A stretch of DNA of 64,000 nt from Corallococcus sp. AS-1-6 (GTDB lineage Bacteria > Myxococcota > Myxococcia > Myxococcales > Myxococcaceae): the NCBI RefSeq assembly GCF_020037015.1, contig NZ_JAIQDE010000021.1:104479-168478 (forward strand). Reading direction: 5' to 3'. Below, piece by piece: positions 7,698-16,688 of the stretch (position 1 is the first letter of the stretch; each line of letters opens with the position of its first letter). Below the pieces are notes generated by a model that was given only the letters and a program-made list of their open reading frames with translations, was not told where the DNA came from and searched no databases. A program made the position numbers and the translations under genes.

Positions 7698-8294
7698 CTA
7701 CCAGTCCCGGTCAGGCTTCGTCGTCGGGGAGGAGCGTCCGGAGAACCTCGTCATCAGGACCGAGCGGGCGCCATCCAGCGGGGGGATTGGCACGAAGTGC
7801 CTCCCTGGCCAGTCGAACCCTCCCCTAATGGGTTTCTGGGGTGTATCCAGCACGGTCGGCCAGCCGTTTGGGAGATATGCGCACAGTTCTCGCACGAACT
7901 GCCCGCGAACGAGGCGTGTGACCCGATGGCTGCGCTCCGCCTCGGCCACCAGTCCTCTGAAGACCTGCACACCGGCAAGGTCCTCTCGACCAGTCTCCTC
8001 GGCCAGCGCCACCAGCGAAGCAGTAGGGTGGGCCTCGGCAAGGTCAGTGAGTGAGTCGAAGCCGAGTTCGCGGACGCGCTCATGGTCGCGCAGTACCTCC
8101 ATGATCTGCCGATTCCACTCACCGGGCCAGGTGCGCCCCAGCTTCCAGTTCCCCCCGCCGTGAATCGCCTCATGGTGGGCCTGCTCCAACCGGACGCAGA
8201 ATGGGTCGATGTCCATGTCACCCCTGAAGCCGCGTTGCTCGAACCATTCGCGGTGCTCTTGCGAAAGCACGTGATGTTTTGGGGCGTCCGACAT
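7698..8294 (-). CDS. Orphan HH-type nuclease module (DUF2380/SitA-toxin-like)
   Basis: The 198-residue product opens directly with a His-His nuclease-like pattern: KHHVLSQ near residue 7, a Phe-x-x-Arg-Gly-Phe segment, then an AHHEAIHGG motif about 40 residues later and a Trp-Asn helix. This matches the carboxyl toxin part of myxobacterial TIGR02269/DUF2380 lipoproteins. There is no signal peptide or lipobox, so it looks like a toxin cassette without its delivery domain. The frame is open for another ~440 bases upstream, but most of that is a shadow of the immunity gene. The start ATG 8294 lacks a strong ribosome site. It could be an orphan cassette or a decayed second toxin. Confidence 0.55.
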   Translation of the reverse strand: MSDAPKHHVLSQEHREWFEQRGFRGDMDIDPFCVRLEQAHHEAIHGGGNWKLGRTWPGEWNRQIMEVLRDHERVRELGFDSLTDLAEAHPTASLVALAEETGREDLAGVQVFRGLVAEAERSHRVTRLVRGQFVRELCAYLPNGWPTVLDTPQKPIRGGFDWPGRHFVPIPPLDGARSVLMTRFSGRSSPTTKPDRDW

Positions 8295-8437
8295 ACCCGC
8301 CCCCGCGCTGTTCCGTCCCCGACCACCGGATTCCCCCGGGGAGGGGCGATATGGGGGCAATGGGGCGCGGTCCTCTGGCAGGGCGTGAAGCCGTGCAATG
8401 GGGGGGCCGAGTCGTCCGCTGCTCGGCTCCCATGCGC

Positions 8438-9163
8438 CTACTCTTGGGGCTGGAGAGGATTCAACAACCCCGCTCGGTCCAACAACTCGCGCACTCGCTC
8501 GGCCAGCGCTACGTGTTCCGTGTTGCTGACCGTGAAGCGCTCGGGGGTCAGGACGATGAGCATGCCCTTGTCCTCCACGGGTTCGATGCGCACTGGGGCA
8601 GGGAGCGGAGGCACCGTGCCTCGACGGGCTGACAGATAGGTGACCCAGCCGACGTGCGGAGCCCCTTTGGCACGGCGGGGCTTTGCCAAGTCCCGGTGTT
8701 GCTCCGAAATCGCCACGCCCCAATCGGGTTCCCAAGCCGCAGCCGTCTTGCCCAGGAGTGCAGTCAGCGCAGATGCCGTCACGAGCCTGTCCTGGCTTGG
8801 GCCTTTGCTTGGCAACGTGAAGACACAGCGGTTCCCTCCACCTTCAGAGTACGCCCCGCATCGGACGAGGAATCCGCTGACTTCGTAGTCATCACTTGCT
8901 CCACTCCAGCCACCAACGCTGAAACCAAGATCTTCAAAGATCCGATCCTTGCCCTGCCGGACAAACAACTCCAATTCGGCAGGGTCGGGACGAAGCGGTT
9001 TCTTCAAGGCATCCCTGCGAGACTTTCCCTGCTGGTACCAACTCGCCAGGGATGGATCCACACTGGGGAGTCCCGCAAGCAGGGCGCCCATTCGCCGAGC
9101 ACATTCCTCGGGCGACTCTCGCCTGGGTCCCCAGTAGGCTCCTGCGTAGTAACTCTCGCTCAC
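8438..9163 (-). CDS. Imm52-family immunity protein (copy 1)
   Basis: The 241-residue cytoplasmic protein opens with SESYYAGAYWGPRRESPEEC, the hallmark start of Imm52 proteins, which protect against Tox-REase-5 nuclease toxins. A central IFEDLGFSVGG motif and a GWVTYLSARRGTVPPLPAPV segment are shared with the paralogue at 16689-17444. The GTG start at 9163 has GAGGAG 9 bases upstream and lies 13 bp behind the toxin stop, so the pair is cotranscribed. No membrane segment is present, consistent with neutralising a toxin that acts in the cytoplasm. Confidence 0.82.
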   Translation of the reverse strand: MSESYYAGAYWGPRRESPEECARRMGALLAGLPSVDPSLASWYQQGKSRRDALKKPLRPDPAELELFVRQGKDRIFEDLGFSVGGWSGASDDYEVSGFLVRCGAYSEGGGNRCVFTLPSKGPSQDRLVTASALTALLGKTAAAWEPDWGVAISEQHRDLAKPRRAKGAPHVGWVTYLSARRGTVPPLPAPVRIEPVEDKGMLIVLTPERFTVSNTEHVALAERVRELLDRAGLLNPLQPQE

Positions 9164-9176
9164 GGTCCACTGCTCC

Positions 9177-10790
9177 TCATGGAAGAGGCAGGGTGAAGAC
9201 AATTTCAATCCCCTCAACCTCGTTGGCGTCCAGCAGCTTCCGGATGGCGTTGGCTGTCTTCTCTTCCGCGACATGCCACCGAATCGGCGTGCCCCCTGCT
9301 GCCCTGAGTTGTCGCTCGGCCTGATCGAGGAGGCTCTTCGCGCCTGAACTCTTGAACCAGAATTTCGGATCCAAGTTGTCCATGAACTTGTTCGCATAAC
9401 CCGGCCCCTTGGCCTCCAGGAGTACGCCCTCCTTGAAGCCGTCGAACCTCACGCCGCCGGCCTTCGTGCTCGTGCCTCCGACCCAATACGCCTCATCCGC
9501 CGTGTGCCCGGTGATCTGCTCCTGGTAGCGCCGGGCACGCGGGGACATCGACTCGTTCGCGGGCCCCCATTGTCCAGGTCCCTTGGCGGGCGCTCCTCCC
9601 TTCGAGGCCATATTGGCCCGCTGAAGGATGATGGCTGCCCCTGGGCCTCCGTTCAACACCGCCGCCGCGCGCCCTGCCGGCACCGCGACGCGCTCCAGGG
9701 CCAGCGCGCCCTCCGCAGATAGCGAGAGCACCGGCACCGAGACTTCCGCGCCCAGCGCCATCCCCTTCAGCGTCCGTGTCGTGGCAGACGCCGCGCCCCC
9801 CGTGAGGAGCAGGCCCGTCGTGAGCCGCGACACCTCGCGGATCTGCTCGCCACGGGTCATGGACTGGAAGCGCTCCCAGTACACGGGCGAGGACGCGATG
9901 AGCGCCGCCACACCCGTTGGGAGGTGGCTCAGCCCCGTGAGGCTGTCCACGGGACGCGTGAGCAGTTGTCCCAGCGCGTGGTACAGCTCCACGAGCGCGT
10001 CTTCCGCTCCATCAAGGGTGCGGCTGAGGACGTCCGCGTCGTCGTACACCTCCGCCAGGGGCCGCCAATCCGAGGCCTGGAGCCGCGTGTCCACTGCGCG
10101 GAAGACACCGCCCTTGCCGCTGTAGAAGCGGCCCAACTCGAAGCCATGCGCACGGAAGGCGCCGTCCTTCCACTCAACCGTCGCCACCTTCTGCTGCGTG
10201 CGCCCGGTGAGGGCCCACGCCAGGTAGCCGTCCGGGCGCAGCACCGCTACCTGCTCCCGGGAGAAGCGCTCCACCCGCCGCAGCAGCTCCTGCCGCGTGA
10301 CGTCGCCTCCTGCCATCACCTCGCGCAGGAGGAAGCCCGCGGCCATGCGGGGTGGGAAGGTGCTCAACGTGACGGGCTTTCCCAGCAGCACCTCCAGCAG
10401 ACGCGCGGCTTGTGCGGGCGTCAGCCCCCCTCCCAGAGGGCGCTCGTCCCGCGCTTCCAGGCCCGCGTTCGTCAGCAACCGCTCCCAGATGTCCGACTGC
10501 GAATCGTCAGGGTGGGTGACGTCCGCCGTGGCCACCATGCGAACGGGGCTTGCCCTCGTCACCACTTCGCGCACGGCCTTGCGGCGGTACAGCGGCGGCG
10601 CTTCCTCATGGGAAGTGACGCTCGGCATCGGAGCGGATGCACGCGGCGCCTCGTCGTTCGATACCCATCCCCCAGGGGAATCCGTGGCCGTGGGGGACGC
10701 GTAGCTCAGCGTCCTTCCAGGCGCGTGCGGCACTGAAGCGCATCCGGTGAAGAAGAGGGCCACGCACCCGAGCAGGACTTCAGCGCGCAT
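9177..10790 (-). CDS. SitA-like toxin lipoprotein with Tox-REase-5 end (copy 1)
   Basis: The 537-residue protein has a lipoprotein signal peptide with lipobox FTGC. A ~430-residue delivery region is shared almost unchanged with the copy at 17458-19071. After GHTADEAYWVGG comes a PD-(D/E)xK-type toxin domain: the Asp in VRFDGFKEG and the Glu-x-Lys in LLEAKGPGY are intact. Such lipoproteins in Myxococcus (SitA) are passed between kin cells by outer-membrane exchange and kill recipients lacking immunity. ATG 10790 lies inside the end of the barrel gene (11-bp overlap), and the Imm52 gene follows 13 bp downstream, so the three are one operon. Confidence 0.83.
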   Translation of the reverse strand: MRAEVLLGCVALFFTGCASVPHAPGRTLSYASPTATDSPGGWVSNDEAPRASAPMPSVTSHEEAPPLYRRKAVREVVTRASPVRMVATADVTHPDDSQSDIWERLLTNAGLEARDERPLGGGLTPAQAARLLEVLLGKPVTLSTFPPRMAAGFLLREVMAGGDVTRQELLRRVERFSREQVAVLRPDGYLAWALTGRTQQKVATVEWKDGAFRAHGFELGRFYSGKGGVFRAVDTRLQASDWRPLAEVYDDADVLSRTLDGAEDALVELYHALGQLLTRPVDSLTGLSHLPTGVAALIASSPVYWERFQSMTRGEQIREVSRLTTGLLLTGGAASATTRTLKGMALGAEVSVPVLSLSAEGALALERVAVPAGRAAAVLNGGPGAAIILQRANMASKGGAPAKGPGQWGPANESMSPRARRYQEQITGHTADEAYWVGGTSTKAGGVRFDGFKEGVLLEAKGPGYANKFMDNLDPKFWFKSSGAKSLLDQAERQLRAAGGTPIRWHVAEEKTANAIRKLLDANEVEGIEIVFTLPLP

Positions 10791-12120
10791 TGTCCACCCC
10801 CAGGCCCACCGACGCGAAAGCCCCCGGCCGCAGCGTCCCGTCACCTACTGGGAACAGCAGCGTGCCACCCGTGGCCACCGCGTAGAGCTTCCCCTCCATG
10901 ACTCGCCAGCGCGCTTCCGCCGCGCCCAGGTAGCGCGCCCCAGGTTGACCCAAGCCCACGCCCAGCCCCTTCACCGCCACTTCCAGGCTGCGCTCCAGGA
11001 GCTGCACCGCCACGCGCCCGTCCGCGTCCAGGCGGCCCCAGGAGAAGGCCTCCGCGCTCAGCGACACCATCAGGTGCCGTTGCAGGCCGCGATAGCCTAC
11101 GGCATCCCATCCCACGCGAGCCTCGGCCTGGAGCGAGGACCCGTCCGGAAGGGGAACGGACGCCAGCGGCACGCCCTCCGGGCCCACTGCCTGGAATCGC
11201 GCCAGCTCGTAGTCCGGGCCGAAGAAGCCCTGCCGGAAGCCGCCGTGCTGCCTGCGCGCCTCCAGGCGCAACGACACATCCCACGCGGGGGCCACCGCGT
11301 CCGCCCCCATGCCCAGCACCGCGCCCCAGGTACCTCCAACGCCCGGCCGTCCTCCCCAGCCCGCCAGCAGGTGCGCTTCCAGCCCCGGACGCCTCAGCAC
11401 CACCGCCGTTGCGTCCAGGTGCGCCAGCGTCACGGACGGCGCGTGGCCTCCGGCCCGTCCCCAGTCGTGCACGGCGGAAACAGCGAGCGAATAACGCCCC
11501 GGTGGCTGCGCGGCGCCAAGGAGAACGCGCCCCACGTCCAGCGCGACCTCCGCCCCCATCAACCGCGCGCCCAACACGTCCGAGGCGAAGGCCTCCGTGT
11601 AGAGCGGCCCCACGGTTGCGGTGAGGAATCCCCCGGCCGGGTGGTAGTCCGGGTTCGTCCGGTTGGAGTAGCGGCGCACCAGATGCGCCGACAGCAGGCT
11701 GTAGTCCTCCAGGGCCCCGAGCCACACGCCGACGGGCGCCGCGTCCGAGCCCAGCTTGAGGCCGCGCACGAGCTGGCCCCAATCAGAGAGGCTGTCCCAG
11801 TCCTCGCGTCGCACGAAGCCCGCGTCCCCTCCGCCACCCCAGAGCCGCAACCGCACGGGCGCGCCCAGGTTGAGGCCGAACTCCGCGCCTCCGTCGAGAA
11901 TGAGTGTCGGCTCCACCTGGAGGAAGCCCTCGCTCGAGCCGACGCCCACGCGCGGCAGAAAGGCCAGCGTTGTCGCCTCCACGCGCAGCAGGTTGCGCCA
12001 GGCCTCGTCCCATGTGCGCCGTTCCTCCTCCACGGGCGGCACCCGCGGAACGGCCCCGGCCCATGCGGCGACCGGCAACAGCAGCCACAGCCAGACAGCC
12101 CCACTTCGCGTCATTCGCAT
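10780..12120 (-). CDS. Outer-membrane beta-barrel-like protein upstream of the toxin
   Basis: The 446-residue protein has a cleavable signal peptide (SGAVWLWLLLPVAAWAGA). The mature chain is rich in alternating hydrophobic and polar strands, Gly, Trp and Tyr, and ends in a strand with an Ala-Arg carboxyl terminus, as expected of an outer-membrane barrel. I recognise no named family. It is the first gene of the toxin operon and overlaps the toxin start by 11 bp, so it may help display or export the toxin lipoprotein, the place held by SitB in sit operons. ATG 12120 has AGGGGG 5 bases upstream; ATG 12114 is the alternative. Confidence 0.65.
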   Translation of the reverse strand: MRMTRSGAVWLWLLLPVAAWAGAVPRVPPVEEERRTWDEAWRNLLRVEATTLAFLPRVGVGSSEGFLQVEPTLILDGGAEFGLNLGAPVRLRLWGGGGDAGFVRREDWDSLSDWGQLVRGLKLGSDAAPVGVWLGALEDYSLLSAHLVRRYSNRTNPDYHPAGGFLTATVGPLYTEAFASDVLGARLMGAEVALDVGRVLLGAAQPPGRYSLAVSAVHDWGRAGGHAPSVTLAHLDATAVVLRRPGLEAHLLAGWGGRPGVGGTWGAVLGMGADAVAPAWDVSLRLEARRQHGGFRQGFFGPDYELARFQAVGPEGVPLASVPLPDGSSLQAEARVGWDAVGYRGLQRHLMVSLSAEAFSWGRLDADGRVAVQLLERSLEVAVKGLGVGLGQPGARYLGAAEARWRVMEGKLYAVATGGTLLFPVGDGTLRPGAFASVGLGVDNAR

Positions 12121-12130
12121 CCACGCCCCC

Positions 12131-12148
12131 TGGGAGTGACACCTCCCA
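12131..12148 (-). promoter_or_regulatory. Inverted repeat upstream of the toxin operon (copy 1)
   Basis: TGGGAG-TGACAC-CTCCCA is an 18-bp dyad with 6-bp arms, 11 bp upstream of the barrel start. The same 18 bp occur 11 bp upstream of the barrel remnant at 19413-19430, so the site predates the duplication. It could be an operator or a leader hairpin. Confidence 0.45.
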
Positions 12149-12234
12149 AGGTGACCAAAGGACATACGTCTGACATTCAGCCCGGCACCCACCAGCCGCG
12201 CACCCCTGCCCAAGGGGGGAAGGTCGGCTGACTG

Positions 12235-13491
12235 CTAAGGCCGTGTCAGTCGCAGGGCGCCCGGTCCCGGCTCCGTCGTCGTCTCGTCCGCGCTGCGCGG
12301 CGGGTGTGGCTCCGTGGGGATGGCGTCCTGACTCCGCGGCGGAAAGGCCGGGACGATGCCCCCCTCGTCCTCCAGCACATTCAGCTCCTCCAGGGCCTCG
12401 CCGCCTTCGAAGAGGGCGGTCTCTACTTCCTTCACCGCATCCGCGGCGCTGTACGGCCCCAACCGCGCGAGCTGCCCGCGCAGCTCCAGCTCCAGCGCCG
12501 CCGCTGTCGGGTAGCGAGACGCCGGCTCCCGGCACAGCAGCCGGAGGAAGACGGAGCGCAGCGAGGTGGACAGTCCGAACGCGGCCTCCTTCACGTCCTT
12601 CCCGCTGAACACCATGGCGCGCTGGACGGCGTCCTCCACGACGGGCGGCAGGTGCATGTCCATCGTCGTGGCCAGTGCAGCGAGCACGCGTTGGCTCTGC
12701 TCCCGCGAGAGCCGCGGAGACTCGTCCTCCACCTTGAGGTTCCCCGGGTAGTAGAGGTGTCGCCCCGTGGCGAATTCCAACAGCACCAGTCCCAGGGAGA
12801 AGAGGTCGCTTCTCGCATCCGTCACCGCCCCCACCAGCGCCTCGGGAGAAGCGTAGATGACTTCCCCTGGAGGACGCGGCAGCGTCGTGGCCAGGCGCCC
12901 TTGCAGCCTGGAGCAAGCGACGCCGAAGTCCGTCAGCACCACGCCCCCGCCAGGCCGCAGGCGGATGCAGCCGGGGTTGATGTCACGGTTGACGATGCCC
13001 AGCGAGTTGCCCGCGTCGTCCGTGCGGGTGTGCGCATGCGCGAGGGCCGCCGCCACCTCCGCGCCCACGTAGAGGACGAAGGCCTCGGAGAAGTAGCGCC
13101 CACGCAGTTGGGCGATGGTGAGGAGGGTGTTCAGACTGAAGCCTTCCACGCACTCCATGACGGCGCCCAGGCCCCGCGCCTCCCCGAACTTCATCTCGAA
13201 GAGGCCATGGACGCGGGCGATGTTGGGGTGCTGGAGGAATTGCGCCAGCCGCACCTCCTCTTCCAGCCGCGCACGCGCACGCTGGAACTTCTCTGGCACG
13301 GCCCCTTCCGGCAGGGGCACGCACTTCACGAGGACCTTCCCCTTGTAGCCGGAGGGCGTCCGGGGCCGGGCGAAGAGGACGCGCTCGCCATTGCGGCCGA
13401 TGCCCAGTTCTTGGAAGAACTCGTAAGCGATTCCCGCGTGGGAAAAGAGGACCGTGCCCCCGGCGAGCCGGGAGTCAGCACCACGGGACAT
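12235..13491 (-). CDS. Ser/Thr kinase-like protein with altered active site
   Basis: The 418-residue cytoplasmic protein has a kinase fold from about residue 20 to 300. The ATP-anchoring Lys (VLVKCV) and the DFG motif (TDFGVA) are present. The Gly-rich loop is degraded (GIGRNGERV), and the catalytic loop reads NRDINPGC instead of HRDLKPxN, losing His, Lys and the metal-binding Asn. Activity is therefore doubtful. A Pro/Thr-rich tail follows. ATG 13491 has AGGAG 9-10 bases upstream. The amino-terminal pattern (GIAYEFFQELG) recurs in the kinase at 27230-28543 (GTAFEFVRKLE), so the two are relatives. It lies between the toxin operon and another kinase. Confidence 0.8.
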   Translation of the reverse strand: MSRGADSRLAGGTVLFSHAGIAYEFFQELGIGRNGERVLFARPRTPSGYKGKVLVKCVPLPEGAVPEKFQRARARLEEEVRLAQFLQHPNIARVHGLFEMKFGEARGLGAVMECVEGFSLNTLLTIAQLRGRYFSEAFVLYVGAEVAAALAHAHTRTDDAGNSLGIVNRDINPGCIRLRPGGGVVLTDFGVACSRLQGRLATTLPRPPGEVIYASPEALVGAVTDARSDLFSLGLVLLEFATGRHLYYPGNLKVEDESPRLSREQSQRVLAALATTMDMHLPPVVEDAVQRAMVFSGKDVKEAAFGLSTSLRSVFLRLLCREPASRYPTAAALELELRGQLARLGPYSAADAVKEVETALFEGGEALEELNVLEDEGGIVPAFPPRSQDAIPTEPHPPRSADETTTEPGPGALRLTRP

Positions 13492-13664
13492 GAAGGGGGC
13501 TCCTGAATGCCCGCGCGAGGGAGCCGCGCAAAGGCAGACGGGAAACTACCCCCGGCTGCCTCCACACGTGAACGACGCCACGGGTCATCTATTTCAAATT
13601 TTCCTGCTATCCCCGGAATGGGCCCCGCAGCGACGGAAACGCAACGAGCCTTTACGTTCCGGTC

Positions 13665-15488
13665 TCAGGGCCAGCGGTCCACGGCATACGCCACCTGGAC
13701 ACGCGATTGGCGAACTGCCCCCGGCTCGGAGCCCTCCCAAGCCTTATGTGGGCCCTTCAACCCAACGGCAAAGCACACCGGCAGCGTGCGTCCGTCCGGG
13801 AGGTGCGCTTCGGTGTAGCGGGCCAACAGGAACGTCCCATCTCCCGTCCACAACCGGCCGGAGAACACCGTTCCCTCGGGGATTGCATAGCTCGCCGTGA
13901 AGACAACCCCTGTCACGGGGCCATCCCTGAACACCCCTTCATCACCAGGATCGCCCGGCTGGCTCCTGTCGACGGTGACCTGCACGGAAGATTGGTTCGG
14001 CACCATACCGAGCCATCCTTCGTCTTTTCCTCGAAACATGGCGGTGCGCGCTTCCTCGGGGCACGCCCCTGATTCAGGACGCACCTGGGAGCTGCTGGGG
14101 CAGCCTAGCTGCAAGGCGACGACAGCGCTTGCCGCAGCACACTTCGCGAGGAACTCCGCCCTGGTGCTGGAGGTGAATTCCTTTTTGGACGGGCTTGCGA
14201 CGATGGGAGCACGCTTCACGGCGGAGCTTTCCTTCCGGACAGGAGCAAGAGGGGGTAAAGCTACCCCAGGGGACGACGCAGCCAGCATGTCGCCCGTGTC
14301 AGGCGAGGGGCCCGCATCCTGGAGGGACAGGGGCGCTGGAACGAGGGAGGCGACTCCCGCGTCCCCAGGCGAAGTGGGCGCGGTCGGGTGCGCCACACCC
14401 TGACTGGAGACTGGAGGCGATGCGGGACGCAGCCACAGGAAGGCCCCCGCCACGGCCGCCACGACGAGGAGCGCCACTCCGGCATCCACTACCCGAGCCC
14501 TCCTCACGCGGCGGGCGGGGGGCGTTTCCTCATCCGTGTTGGAGGCGGGAGCAGCCGGTGGCCTCAGCGAAGGGGCATGAACGGGCACGGTCCACTCCGG
14601 CCCCGCCTCCCCCAGCAGTGCCGCCAGTTCGCGCCGCATCACCTCCGCCGTGGGTGGGCGCTGCTCGGGCTCGCGCGCGATGAAGCGCATCGCCACGTCA
14701 CTGAGTCCCGCCGGCACCCGCGCGTTCAATTCCCGGGCGGACCTGGGCACCCAGCGTCCCTCCACGGCCGCCTTCGGGGAACCGCTCGCGGGCTCCGCCG
14801 TTGTCAGCACGTCATAGAGGCAGACGCCCAGCGCGTAGACGTCATCCGTCACCTTGAACTCGTAGCGCGCCCCCTTCTCGTCTCCATGCTCCTTGAAGAA
14901 GCGCGCAGCCTCGGGCGAGCGATAGCGGCGGGTGCCGGGCGGCAGGGGCGCATCCGTCAAGTCCTCGGCGTGCGTGTAATCGCCAGCGCTGAAGTCGAGG
15001 ATGGAGGGCTCGCCGTCCTTGGCGCGTACCATGATGTTGGCGAGCTTCAAGTCGCGGTGGAAGACGCCGCGCCCATGCATGTACTCCATGGCGCCTGCGA
15101 GCTTCTCGAATACGCGGACCACCTCCTGAGCCGTGGGGTGCATCCGCTCCACCCACTCCGCCAAGGTGTAGCCCTCTACGAAGGAAAGCAGGACGTAGAG
15201 CCACCCCGTTTCGAAGTCCGGGAAGCGACCGTGGCCGTGCACGCCGACAATGTTCGGGTGCGTCAGGTGAACGAGGCAGCCCAGCTCACGCTTCAGCCGT
15301 GCGTCCGCCTGCTCCGCGTCGCCGCTCCCGGGCCGGTGCATCGCGATCTTCATCGCGAAGGGGCGGCCGTTCATCTCCACGCGGTAGACGGCACCGTAGG
15401 TGCCAGCGCCCAGCAGTTTCACCACGCGCCAGCCGTGAATCATGTACCCGGGCGGGAGCTGCGCGGGGTGGTGGATGACCGTCAACAT
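13665..15488 (-). CDS. Membrane Ser/Thr protein kinase with extracytoplasmic tail
   Basis: This is a 607-residue Hanks-type kinase. Residues ~20-290 contain an intact Gly loop (GAGTYGAVY), Lys (FAMKIA), HRDLKLAN and DFS motifs, and an APE-like RYRSPEA. A Pro-rich linker leads to one membrane helix (about 340-360), then an outer domain of ~245 residues with four Cys and no family I recognise. ATG 15488 has GAGG 6 bases upstream. The upstream neighbour, 9 bp away, encodes a DUF2381 protein, a pairing common in myxobacteria, so the secreted partner may feed a signal to this receptor kinase. Confidence 0.87.
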   Translation of the reverse strand: MLTVIHHPAQLPPGYMIHGWRVVKLLGAGTYGAVYRVEMNGRPFAMKIAMHRPGSGDAEQADARLKRELGCLVHLTHPNIVGVHGHGRFPDFETGWLYVLLSFVEGYTLAEWVERMHPTAQEVVRVFEKLAGAMEYMHGRGVFHRDLKLANIMVRAKDGEPSILDFSAGDYTHAEDLTDAPLPPGTRRYRSPEAARFFKEHGDEKGARYEFKVTDDVYALGVCLYDVLTTAEPASGSPKAAVEGRWVPRSARELNARVPAGLSDVAMRFIAREPEQRPPTAEVMRRELAALLGEAGPEWTVPVHAPSLRPPAAPASNTDEETPPARRVRRARVVDAGVALLVVAAVAGAFLWLRPASPPVSSQGVAHPTAPTSPGDAGVASLVPAPLSLQDAGPSPDTGDMLAASSPGVALPPLAPVRKESSAVKRAPIVASPSKKEFTSSTRAEFLAKCAAASAVVALQLGCPSSSQVRPESGACPEEARTAMFRGKDEGWLGMVPNQSSVQVTVDRSQPGDPGDEGVFRDGPVTGVVFTASYAIPEGTVFSGRLWTGDGTFLLARYTEAHLPDGRTLPVCFAVGLKGPHKAWEGSEPGAVRQSRVQVAYAVDRWP

Positions 15489-15497
15489 GGCCGACCT

Positions 15498-16418
15498 CTA
15501 CAGCGCAACAGACGGAACGAGAAGAGGACGTGTGCCCGTGGCATCCACCAATTCCAAGCGGAGCAACGTACCCCGCACCCAGGCAGGCTTCTCCGTCTCC
15601 AGCACGACGGTGCCAACCTCTCCGGGCCCAATCCGCGGCTGCTTCATGTGAACGCCGAGCACCTGCACCGGCACACCGCCCGCTGAACGGATGAGGCGCG
15701 CTTCCGTAGGCGTCCAGGGCGTCTTGCCGTAGTTCTTCACCTTCATGGACACCACTGCCCATGCGTTGGCCCGAAAGCTGACGCCGTCCAGGATACGCAG
15801 TGACGACTGCATCTCCGTCTTGGACTGAAGGTCAACCCTGCTAGTCGATACCCCATCCTCGTCAAGAAGCCCCGCCAGCGCGAGAGCCGCAGGGCTACCC
15901 GCATCGCCGCGTGCGCGGAGCGCGGCAAGTTCGGCGTCCTTCGCCGCAAGCTGGGCGCGCACCTCGGACAGCTCCGCTTGAAGTGCATCGGGAGCCAGTG
16001 GCCGACGGGACACTTCCACGCGGGTGTCCACCACTGCCGGGTGCGACACGAGCGCGAAGACCGCATGCTCTGGGAAGGCCCCATCCGCGAAGCGCACGCG
16101 GAGCATCAGATGCTCACCCGCGCCCAACTCCATCACGGGCTCCAGGTTGATGGCGCGCTCGCCCACGTCCACGAGCTTGAAGCGAGTGCGGCCCTCCAAC
16201 TCCAGGGAGGCCCGGTCCAGCGCCGAATCGAGAACAAGGGTCGTCAGGATGCCCGCCGCGACTGGAACCTCCAGGACGGGCTCACCAGGGCGTGGGAGCA
16301 CCACCCGCCTGTCCCTGCGCTCGCGGACCGATGATGCCGACTGAGCCTGGGCCGCCGTGAAGAGAAGCAGTCCCCCGAGCACGAGGGGCAGGTTCAACGC
16401 GGAGAAGGGGAAGGGCAA
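15498..16418 (-). CDS. DUF2381 family secreted protein
   Basis: The 306-residue protein has a signal peptide ending near AAQAQ and matches the myxobacterial DUF2381 (TIGR02268) pattern: a VLPRPGEPVLEVPVAAG strand region, a coiled segment (LQAELSEVRAQLAAKDAELAALRARG), and a final Ig-like part (VKNYGKTPWTP ... VLETEKPAW). The start appears to be TTG 16418, which has GGAGG 9 bases upstream; no ATG or GTG nearby keeps the signal peptide intact with a ribosome site. The kinase gene starts 9 bp after its stop, so they form an operon. The function is unknown. Confidence 0.75.
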   Translation of the reverse strand: MPFPFSALNLPLVLGGLLLFTAAQAQSASSVRERRDRRVVLPRPGEPVLEVPVAAGILTTLVLDSALDRASLELEGRTRFKLVDVGERAINLEPVMELGAGEHLMLRVRFADGAFPEHAVFALVSHPAVVDTRVEVSRRPLAPDALQAELSEVRAQLAAKDAELAALRARGDAGSPAALALAGLLDEDGVSTSRVDLQSKTEMQSSLRILDGVSFRANAWAVVSMKVKNYGKTPWTPTEARLIRSAGGVPVQVLGVHMKQPRIGPGEVGTVVLETEKPAWVRGTLLRLELVDATGTRPLLVPSVAL

Positions 16419-16688
16419 GCGGGGCGGCCTCCGCTCGCGAAACTACCAAACCGGCAGGAGCCACAGGCCTGGAAACTCCGCTGACGGTCCACGGGCAAGG
16501 AGCGGGTCTCCCCGCACACATGGTCGATGTTCTGAAAGAACACCGGCCCCTGCGCGGGGTCTACGTGTGCTGTCAGTGCGGATGGTCAGCCATCCCTCCG
16601 TTGGCTTGATGCGGCGACCGCTGGAGCGCTGCTTGTGTCATGGGAGCACATGGCAGCCCTGGGCCCGCGGGCAGAGCCACCTTGACGT

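Noticed and set aside
8295..8735. Amino-terminal extension of the orphan nuclease gene
   Set aside because: The open frame overlaps the Imm52 gene and is compositionally a shadow; only the last ~140 bases could be remnants of a linker.
16529..16541. GTTCT-GAA-AGAAC palindrome as a LexA box
   Set aside because: The orientation and spacing do not match known LexA boxes and the neighbouring genes are not DNA-repair genes.
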